Position numbers and translations under genes: made by a program. The notes below the pieces were generated by a model. It ran no database searches. It was not told where the DNA came from and saw only the letters and a program-made list of their open reading frames with translations. From NCBI GenBank assembly GCA_025869455.1, contig JAOZVT010000760.1:1-5738 (forward strand): 5,738 bases of DNA, written 5' to 3'. This DNA is from Prosthecobacter sp. GTDB taxonomy: Bacteria > Verrucomicrobiota > Verrucomicrobiia > Verrucomicrobiales > Verrucomicrobiaceae. This document shows positions 1 to 5,188 of the stretch, one piece after another. Positions within the stretch are counted from its first letter, which is position 1, and the number at the start of each line of letters is the position of its first letter.

Positions 1-114
1 CCGATCTGATTCAAAAAGGTGATGTGCTTTCATATCCTTAAGGTTTCTTAAATTTTTCTCTGTTCAAGGTTTTTCTTTGCCCATGCCGAGTCATCCATGC
101 AGGCTGATAGACGC
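1..114. other. AT-rich intergenic DNA, no gene seen
   Basis: This stretch is rich in T runs and A runs and has no reading frame resembling a protein. It lies downstream of the leftward operon terminator. The motif AAGGTTT occurs twice, near 40 and 66, in otherwise unlike surroundings, and I attach no function to it. It may be the upstream or downstream flank of a gene lying to the left of the window. Confidence 0.5.
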
Positions 115-149
115 AAAAAACCTCTCCTCAATTCTGACGGAAAGAGGTT
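115..149 (-). terminator. Rho-independent terminator of the leftward operon
   Basis: On the minus strand AACCTCT (149-143) pairs perfectly with AGAGGTT (125-119) across a 17-nt loop, and the second arm runs into an uninterrupted stretch of six T (120-115). It lies about 55 nt beyond the stop codon of the squalene-synthase-family gene, which is the expected place for the end of that transcript. The stem is only 7 bp and moderately GC, so it may be a modest terminator. Its position and T run make the reading likely. Seen directly: stem and T run. Inferred: termination. Confidence 0.7.
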
Positions 150-203
150 CTGATTTGTTCAGATCATCCGCCATTCCTATGAATTGACGGGTCTTGAATC
201 CAG

Positions 204-1061
204 CTAACGCCGACAACGAGCGATCCAAGACCGCAGCATGTAGCTCACGAGAATCCACATTTTCCGTGCGGCACTCAAACGGCAGCGTTTCTCAAATACA
301 GGATATTTTTCCTGATGCAGTTTCTCCAAGATTTCAAAATAGACCTGCCCCATCATGCGTGCTGGTAAGAGGGCATCACGATCCTGCTTTGGCAGTAGTT
401 TAGCGGCTTGATCATACATCTCGCGAGCACGCACATATTCAAAGTCCATCAGATGGATGAATCTCTGCGAATGTTTCCCCTCAAGGATGTCCTGCTCACT
501 GACCCCAAACTTTTGCAAGTCCTCCAAGGGCAAATAGATGCGCCCGGTTTCTTGAGCATCCTGCCCCACATCACGAATGATGTTGGTCAGTTGCAAAGCA
601 TAGCCAAGCTTGATGGCATAGTCGCGAGACTGAGGCTGAGTCGCCCCAAAGATTTCTGCACTGACCAAGCCCACGACAGAAGCGACCTTGTAACAGTAGG
701 CCAACAATTGATCATACGTCTGATAGCGCACCAGAGTCAGATCACTGGAGACACCATCAACAATCTCAGCCAGCCAAGCGCGTGGAAAACCATACTTACG
801 AGGCAAGGTAACCACCTCATCCAAGACGGGATGTCCTGGGGCAAACCCTTCACTGACACAACGGCGCCAGTGAGCCAGTTCCTTTTCCTTCTCAGCCTCA
901 CTAGACGTGGTGCTGTCAGCAATGTCATCCACGACACGGCAGAAGGCATAAAATGAAATCATGTCTCGGCGTCGCTCTTCAGGCAGACAGGAAAGAGCCA
1001 AGGCCAGATTGGACTTAGCGCGTTGCGCGATCTCAGCGGATGAAAGCGAGGGATCACTCAT
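204..1061 (-). CDS. hpnD: Squalene/phytoene synthase family protein, probably presqualene diphosphate synthase HpnD
   Basis: This 285-residue protein is an all-alpha trans-isoprenyl diphosphate synthase that condenses two prenyl diphosphates head to head. HpnD makes presqualene diphosphate from two farnesyl diphosphates at the cytoplasmic membrane face, the first step to squalene and hopanoids. The first Mg-binding aspartate motif is DDIAD at residues 45-49, preceded by FYAFCRVV. The second is NIIRDVGQD at 160-168, followed by GRIYLP (173-178). SNL at 17-19 and the ARMM..VYFEIL segment near 234-245 are also family features. Length is normal for bacterial members (about 270-300). ATG at 1061 is the only sensible start. 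It lies 6 nt after the stop of the upstream membrane-protein gene, with only a weak GGGA some 12 nt upstream, so translational coupling is likely. HpnC and HpnE, the usual partners, are not adjacent, so a CrtB-type phytoene synthase or a one-enzyme squalene synthase cannot be excluded. Family assignment is firm; the exact product is inference. Confidence 0.85.
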   Translation of the reverse strand: MSDPSLSSAEIAQRAKSNLALALSCLPEERRRDMISFYAFCRVVDDIADSTTSSEAEKEKELAHWRRCVSEGFAPGHPVLDEVVTLPRKYGFPRAWLAEIVDGVSSDLTLVRYQTYDQLLAYCYKVASVVGLVSAEIFGATQPQSRDYAIKLGYALQLTNIIRDVGQDAQETGRIYLPLEDLQKFGVSEQDILEGKHSQRFIHLMDFEYVRAREMYDQAAKLLPKQDRDALLPARMMGQVYFEILEKLHQEKYPVFEKRCRLSAARKMWILVSYMLRSWIARCRR

Positions 1062-1067
1062 GACACA

Positions 1068-2168
1068 TTAATTCCCACGCTCTTGGGGAGCGTTTGTTTT
1101 GAAGCCATGACGTAATAGGGTGATCACAAAGGTTAGAAATAGCCAACTACGCGTCGTGGCAAGCACCAATGCAATCAAGATGCGAATCAATCCCGCCCAA
1201 AATGCATTTTCTCCCCCCAAGGCCTGCATGCCACGCAGGCTCGAATGAACCAAGGTCAAAAGAACCGTGGCAGAGATGAACCAGCCCAGCAAAGCCAGGA
1301 AGGAACGAATGAAGATGCGAGGCGTTAGCTCAAGCATGGAGGCCTGGGGCATTCGTTGCCACGCAACGACCATAGGCACAGCCGCAAAAAGCAACGAAGC
1401 CTCCACCAGCACCCCCATGGTCAGATAGCTGCTTTGATCTGAAATGCTATGCCAGGCAAGCAGCCACATCATTTCCATCCCCGCCAGCAGCATCACCCCT
1501 CGCCAACGAGCAAGAGTCAGTTCAAGTGCCAGCCATAAATCTTTGTGCGCGTCAGGCTCTTCTGGATTCACCCACCCCATGACGAGCAAGATCATATACA
1601 CCTGAACTCCCGCCATCATGCAGGCTTGAGCCAATGACCGACACAGCTCACGAATGGTTTCCAGCCATTCAGGCATGGGTTTAAAAAGTGCATAACCTTC
1701 CATCCCTAGCCAGCACCACGAAAGAAGCACCGCCGCCATTAGGCTCCACTGCACGGCAGGTCTTTTTTTTCGCGAGTCATACCGATAAGGGAAGCGCTTC
1801 ACACGCCACATCAATAAGCTAAGCAACCCAGGCACCGCCAAAGCGAGAGGCCAAGGCGGGAAAAAGCTGTGGGTGACCAAGGCCACTTCTTGAGCCGCCT
1901 TTGGCCAGAGCTGCCTCATTTCATGCCATGAGGTCAAAGCATGGCCAGATTCCATCAAAGACGGGAGTGACCATGGTGTTGAGGTTCCTGATAACCATTG
2001 TAAAGCCGCCATGAGAGGCACCAACCAGCCAAGTGACTGGAGCATATCCCACGCATCTGAAAACGACTCCCGCAAGGGATGCCACTTCAAATGCAGCATC
2101 AGTCCAATCCCCAATGCCGCCAGAGCCAAAAAGGTCTGGAGCCAAAGGGTGTAGGTAGGATCGGTCAT
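1068..2168 (-). CDS. Uncharacterised polytopic membrane protein, tryptophan-rich
   Basis: I do not recognise a family. The 366-residue product has eight or nine hydrophobic helices, roughly at residues 8-27, 43-60, 104-122, 141-163, 179-199, 224-240, 250-270, 286-308 and 323-353. The last is long enough to be two short passes. A basic stretch near 121-136 (WRVKRF, then DSRKKR) and a basic C-terminus are the likely cytoplasmic parts. Tryptophan is unusually frequent (23 residues, about 6 percent), and no enzymatic motif, transporter signature or signal peptidase site stands out. The frame also opens upstream at TTG 2210, but ATG 2168 is preferred because AGGGA sits 5 nt before it and the protein then begins with a short polar stretch ahead of the first helix. 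It is the first gene of a leftward operon with the squalene-synthase-family gene 6 nt downstream, which suggests a role linked to polyprenyl lipids or the membrane. That role is inference only. An integral-membrane hypothetical protein is certain; function unknown. Confidence 0.8.
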   Translation of the reverse strand: MTDPTYTLWLQTFLALAALGIGLMLHLKWHPLRESFSDAWDMLQSLGWLVPLMAALQWLSGTSTPWSLPSLMESGHALTSWHEMRQLWPKAAQEVALVTHSFFPPWPLALAVPGLLSLLMWRVKRFPYRYDSRKKRPAVQWSLMAAVLLSWCWLGMEGYALFKPMPEWLETIRELCRSLAQACMMAGVQVYMILLVMGWVNPEEPDAHKDLWLALELTLARWRGVMLLAGMEMMWLLAWHSISDQSSYLTMGVLVEASLLFAAVPMVVAWQRMPQASMLELTPRIFIRSFLALLGWFISATVLLTLVHSSLRGMQALGGENAFWAGLIRILIALVLATTRSWLFLTFVITLLRHGFKTNAPQERGN

Positions 2169-2173
2169 GGGTT

Positions 2174-2178
2174 TCCCT
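2174..2178 (-). promoter_or_regulatory. Ribosome binding site deciding the membrane-protein start
   Basis: On the minus strand AGGGA ends 5 nt before ATG 2168, a good Shine-Dalgarno match and spacing. It falls inside the longer frame that would begin at TTG 2210, and it is the main reason for choosing the shorter protein. Confidence 0.6.
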
Positions 2179-2240
2179 GTATCCCTGCTGCAAACTCGGC
2201 GAGATGCCAAGAGACGGTTTCATGAACCGTGCCAAGAGTC

Positions 2241-2406
2241 ACTTGCACACAGCTAATCACAGACTGTTCACAGCTTATTCACCAGTTGTACAGAGATGGT
2301 TAAGTTATCATTCTTATATTTTTTGAATCACTTCTTCTAATCTGCAAAAAACTTTAAAATTTAGCTCAAGATTTGCTTGTGATTAGTGTCAGTTTCGACA
2401 TACACA
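2241..2406. other. Candidate chromosomal replication origin (oriC) with DnaA-box-like array
   Basis: The region directly upstream of dnaA carries a row of 9-mers resembling the DnaA box TTATNCACA on the plus strand. They are ACTTGCACA (2241, 6/9), CTAATCACA (2253, 7/9), CTGTTCACA (2264, 7/9), TTATTCACC (2275, 8/9) and TTGTACAGA (2286, 7/9). Start-to-start steps are 12, 11, 11 and 11 bp, about one helical turn. Next comes an AT-rich stretch from about 2300 to 2375, a natural candidate for the DNA unwinding element, containing CTTCTTCTA at 2331-2339. A reverse-oriented box-like TGTGATTAG (2378) and a forward ACATACACA (2398, 7/9) close the region. No perfect consensus box is present, so the call rests on clustering, spacing, AT content and dnaA adjacency. 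It could instead be mainly a dnaA autoregulatory region with the true origin elsewhere. Confidence 0.6.
2253..2386. repeat. 9-bp inverted repeat flanking the AT-rich segment
   Basis: CTAATCACA at 2253-2261 recurs exactly, on the other strand, as TGTGATTAG at 2378-2386, with 116 bp of mostly AT-rich DNA between. The 9-mer is a 7/9 match to the DnaA box, so the pair may be two facing sites of one DnaA-box variant around the unwinding region. A 9-mer can recur by chance, though this is uncommon within such a short distance. Confidence 0.5.
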
Positions 2407-2422
2407 GGAGTAGATTTTAAAA

Positions 2423-2468
2423 ACAAACGTCGGCGCTGCATTCCCCCCCGAATCAGCGCCGACTTTGT
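2423..2468. repeat. Long imperfect hairpin with C6 loop in front of dnaA
   Basis: The core is a perfect 10-bp stem, GTCGGCGCTG (2429-2438) against CAGCGCCGAC (2454-2463). Allowing one bulged C at 2428 adds five outer pairs (ACAAA 2423-2427 with TTTGT 2464-2468). One bulged C at 2439 adds four inner pairs (ATTC 2440-2443 with GAAT 2450-2453), leaving a loop of six C (2444-2449). The total is 19 pairs with two single-base bulges, both on the 5' arm. On the minus strand the stem is followed by GTTTGTTTTTAAAA, so it resembles a terminator for leftward antisense transcription heading into the origin. On the plus strand it has no T run. It could instead be a leader structure or operator for dnaA. 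Confidence 0.75.
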
Positions 2469-2473
2469 CCCCT

Positions 2474-2479
2474 TATAAT
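2474..2479 (+). promoter_or_regulatory. Possible -10 element of a dnaA promoter
   Basis: TATAAT is a perfect -10 hexamer 24 nt upstream of ATG 2504. No convincing -35 lies 16-18 bp upstream, because that position falls within the 3' arm of the hairpin, so the site is uncertain. If used, transcription would start near 2486 and leave a leader of under 20 nt with no visible Shine-Dalgarno sequence. Confidence 0.35.
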
Positions 2480-2503
2480 TCCCGACCCGCAGCAACATCA
2501 CTT

Positions 2504-3985
2504 ATGGAGACCCATCATGAAGAACAACCTACCCCCCTCTCCATTTCCACAGAAGGTAAAAATGGCTTCGAAGCCTTGCACCTCGAACCCACCGCCTGGG
2601 ATCACATCTGCTCCATCCTGCTAAGAAAGCTGGGCCAGGACAATTACCAGCGTTGCTTTTCAGGAACCAAAGCCCGCATTGAAGATGGCAGCCGAGTCAT
2701 CGTGCATGTGCCAAACCCGATTCATCAGCTCTGGATCGAGAGTAACTTCTCTGGCACGCTTGCCGATGCTGTCGCTGAAGTGCTAGGCACTGCCGCCACG
2801 ATCGAGTTCAGCATCGCTAACGAAACTCAGCCCGTTTTCCCAGCGACCGCCAAGTCTGAACTGAAAGCCGCACGAGTCATCTCCTCACGTCATGACACGG
2901 ACCGCCCTCTGGCTAGCCCCCATGTGACGAGTGAGGTGAACTCCTCACGATCCTTTGCCGATGCAGGCTTAAACTTGAAGTTCAATTTCGACAGCTTCGT
3001 CGTCGGCTCCAATTGCAGCTACTCAGCCGCCGTGGCCCGTGCCGTCGCGGAGAAGCCAGGTCGTATTTATAACCCCCTCTTCTTTTACGGAGCCACCGGA
3101 CTGGGCAAGACCCACCTGATGCAGGCAATCGGCCAAGAAGTGCTGATGCGCAAAAAGAAGGCCATCGTCCGCTACGTGACCTCAGAGCAATTCACCAACG
3201 AATTTGTCGAGGCCATCAAAAAGCAAAGCTTCACCCAGTTTCGCCAAAAGTACCGCAAGGTGGATGTCCTGCTCATTGATGACGTTCACTTCTTTGAAGG
3301 CAAAGACAGCACCCAGGAAGAATTCTTCCACACCTTCAATGAACTCTTCAACAACGCCAAGCAGATCGTCCTAGCCAGTGACCGTCCGCCGAGTGACATC
3401 AAGAGCCTGGAAAGCCGCCTAGTATCCCGTTTTGAATGGGGTCTTACCACCCAGATTCAGACCCCAGACTTCGAAACACGTGTCGCTATTCTGCGCCGTA
3501 AGATGAGTGACTTTAATGTGTCCCTCGACTCATGGATTCTTGAATTCATCGCGCAACGTGTCCGCACCAACGTGCGCAAGCTCGAAGGTGCCCTCATGCG
3601 AGTGGCTGCCCACGTCTCTCTGGAAGGTGCCATGCAGAATGAAGCCGCTTTGGCTGCATTCCTCCATGACGTCATTGATGACGAACCCACCAAATCGGTC
3701 ACCGTGGATCGCGTGCAGCGTGCCGTTGCCAATCAGTATGACCTCCGTGTCAGTGATCTCACTGGACCTCGCCGCCCGAAGAACATCGCGGAAGCACGCC
3801 AAGTGGCCATGTACCTCACACGTCACATGGTGAAGCTGCCTCTGATTCAGATCGGCGAAGAATTCGGAGGTCGCGACCACGGCACCGTCATCCATGCCTG
3901 CAAGGTCATCACCCAGCGCATGAGTGAAACGCATGACTTCCGCGCCATGGTGGACCGTCTGAGCTCAAAATTACTGGAAGCGTAA
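2504..3985 (+). CDS. dnaA: Chromosomal replication initiator protein DnaA
   Basis: DnaA is the AAA+ ATPase that binds DnaA boxes, melts the origin and helps load the replicative helicase. All four domains are present in the 493 residues from ATG 2504. Domain I is at about 28-105 (AWDHICSILLRKLG, then NPIHQLWIESNF) and is followed by a variable, polar domain II at about 106-155. The ATPase module begins at NFDSFVVGSN. Walker A is GATGLGKTH (196-204), Walker B VLLIDDVHFF (255-264), sensor 1 around ASDRPP (291-296), the arginine-finger segment ESRLVSRFEWG (303-313), and sensor 2 NVRKLEGAL (356-364). Domain IV carries the DnaA signature, with GGRDHGTVIHAC at 455-466. Length is typical. The frame opens earlier at TTG 2465, but that codon lies in the base of a long hairpin and would add 13 unconserved residues, so ATG 2504 is preferred. 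No Shine-Dalgarno site precedes either start. The box array just upstream implies autoregulation. Downstream is an unrelated hydrolase gene and not dnaN. The identity is secure. Confidence 0.97.
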   Translation: METHHEEQPTPLSISTEGKNGFEALHLEPTAWDHICSILLRKLGQDNYQRCFSGTKARIEDGSRVIVHVPNPIHQLWIESNFSGTLADAVAEVLGTAATIEFSIANETQPVFPATAKSELKAARVISSRHDTDRPLASPHVTSEVNSSRSFADAGLNLKFNFDSFVVGSNCSYSAAVARAVAEKPGRIYNPLFFYGATGLGKTHLMQAIGQEVLMRKKKAIVRYVTSEQFTNEFVEAIKKQSFTQFRQKYRKVDVLLIDDVHFFEGKDSTQEEFFHTFNELFNNAKQIVLASDRPPSDIKSLESRLVSRFEWGLTTQIQTPDFETRVAILRRKMSDFNVSLDSWILEFIAQRVRTNVRKLEGALMRVAAHVSLEGAMQNEAALAAFLHDVIDDEPTKSVTVDRVQRAVANQYDLRVSDLTGPRRPKNIAEARQVAMYLTRHMVKLPLIQIGEEFGGRDHGTVIHACKVITQRMSETHDFRAMVDRLSSKLLEA

Positions 3986-4017
3986 GCGCACCCCAAGAAT
4001 GTGGTGAAGAGCTGCGT

Positions 4018-5136
4018 ATGGATTCATTCATGATCCGCGCCTGTCTCTTCGCCCTTTTTGTATCCAGCACACTCGCCGCTGATCACTTATGGGAATCCAT
4101 TGCGGGGGACTTCCAGCCACCTGCTGAATATGCGGGCCAGTTCGGTGATTATGCCACACCGCTGAAGTTCAAAGACGGCCGCTCTGTCACCACCCCGGAA
4201 GAATGGCAGCAGCGCCGCCATGAAATCCTGCAAGACTGGCACACCCTGATGGGTGAATGGCCGCCACTGGTGACAAAGCCTCATTTAGAAGTCCTGGAGA
4301 CCACACATCGAGAAAACTTCACACAGCATCGCATCCGCCTACAAATCGCGCCCGAGCAAACGGGCGAGGGCTACCTCCTCATCCCTGACGGTAAAGGCCC
4401 CTTCCCCGCCGTCTTCGTCCCCTTTTACGAGCCTGAAACCAGCATCGGGCTGGCAGGTAAACCCCTGCGTGATTTTGCCCATCAACTCACCCTCCGTGGC
4501 TTTGTCACGCTGTCCATCGGCTCACCTGGAGGTGATGCCCGCAAACCCATCCTCACTCCCGGTGCTCAATGTCAGCCCCTGAGCTACCTAGGCTACGTCT
4601 CCGCCAATGCCTGGACAGCGCTTTCACAACGTCCTGAAGTGGACGCCAAACGCATCGGCATCATGGGCCATTCTTACGGGGGCAAATGGGCCATGTTTGG
4701 TGCCTGCCTCTGGGACAAGTATGCCTGCGGCGTCTGGTCTGATCCAGGCATCGTCTTTGATGAAACCCGCAATAGCATCAACTACCAAGAACCCTGGTAC
4801 CTAGGTCTGGATCCAAACATGACACGCAAACCTGGACTGATTACCGCCGACAATCCACGCACCGGCGTTTACAAGACCTTGATCGAAAAAGGCCACGACC
4901 TTGTCGAATTCCAAGCGCTCATGGCCCCGCGTCCTTTCCTGGTCTCCGGAGGCGCGGAAGACCCACCTAAACGCTGGGTGCCACTGAACCACCTCATTCG
5001 GTTAAATCATTTGTTAGGCCAAGAACACGGAGTCGCTATGACGAACAGGCCCGATCACTCCCCCACAGAGGATTCCAACGAACATGTGTACCGTTTTCTG
5101 GAGTGGGCGCTGAAACCAGCGCCACCAAGTCAATAA
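4018..5136 (+). CDS. Secreted alpha/beta hydrolase, esterase-like
   Basis: This 372-residue protein begins with a Sec signal peptide: the hydrophobic core CLFALFVSSTLAA ends near residue 21, and cleavage is likely just before DHLWE, so it acts in the periplasm or outside. The N-terminal FKDGRSVTTPEEWQQRR (51-67) and WHTLMGEWPP (74-83) segments are typical of planctomycete/verrucomicrobial esterase-like proteins distantly similar to acetyl xylan and glucuronoyl esterases. The nucleophile elbow is GHSYGG (217-222) with Ser219 as catalytic serine. An acid near SGGAED (310-315) and His347 or His356 in the DHSPTEDSNEH stretch are the likely remaining triad members. The substrate is not evident; a plant or algal polysaccharide ester is a guess from the family. 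ATG 4018 is the first start; ATG 4030 would give a cleaner signal peptide. It begins 32 nt after dnaA without a visible terminator, so read-through is possible. Fold and export are well supported, specificity is not. Confidence 0.85.
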   Translation: MDSFMIRACLFALFVSSTLAADHLWESIAGDFQPPAEYAGQFGDYATPLKFKDGRSVTTPEEWQQRRHEILQDWHTLMGEWPPLVTKPHLEVLETTHRENFTQHRIRLQIAPEQTGEGYLLIPDGKGPFPAVFVPFYEPETSIGLAGKPLRDFAHQLTLRGFVTLSIGSPGGDARKPILTPGAQCQPLSYLGYVSANAWTALSQRPEVDAKRIGIMGHSYGGKWAMFGACLWDKYACGVWSDPGIVFDETRNSINYQEPWYLGLDPNMTRKPGLITADNPRTGVYKTLIEKGHDLVEFQALMAPRPFLVSGGAEDPPKRWVPLNHLIRLNHLLGQEHGVAMTNRPDHSPTEDSNEHVYRFLEWALKPAPPSQ

Positions 5137-5188
5137 AGAAGACTTCTCAGCCCTTTGCATACGGCGCATCCCGTGCCACACATCTCTT

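Noticed and set aside
408..956. 182-codon plus-strand open frame
   Set aside because: It lies wholly antisense to the synthase gene, whose protein has clear family motifs. The translation of this frame resembles nothing and has no start context.
1921..2235. 104-codon minus-strand frame overlapping the membrane-protein start
   Set aside because: It overlaps the membrane-protein gene in another frame, shows no recognisable motif, and its start has no better ribosome site than ATG 2168.
2313..2318. Minus-strand TATAAG as -10 for the leftward operon
   Set aside because: No acceptable -35 lies at a 16-18 bp spacing, and such hexamers are expected by chance in this AT-rich stretch.
2423..2468. 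Hairpin as a plus-strand Rho-independent terminator
   Set aside because: The plus-strand arm is followed by TTTGTCCCC, with no proper T run, and no plus-strand gene lies upstream to be terminated.
3507..3934. Two overlapping open frames on either strand inside dnaA
   Set aside because: They are shadows of conserved DnaA domains III and IV, with translations lacking any protein-like feature.
5138..5146. GAAGACTTC palindrome after the hydrolase stop
   Set aside because: The arms are only 4 bp around a single base, with no T run. It is too small to call a terminator.
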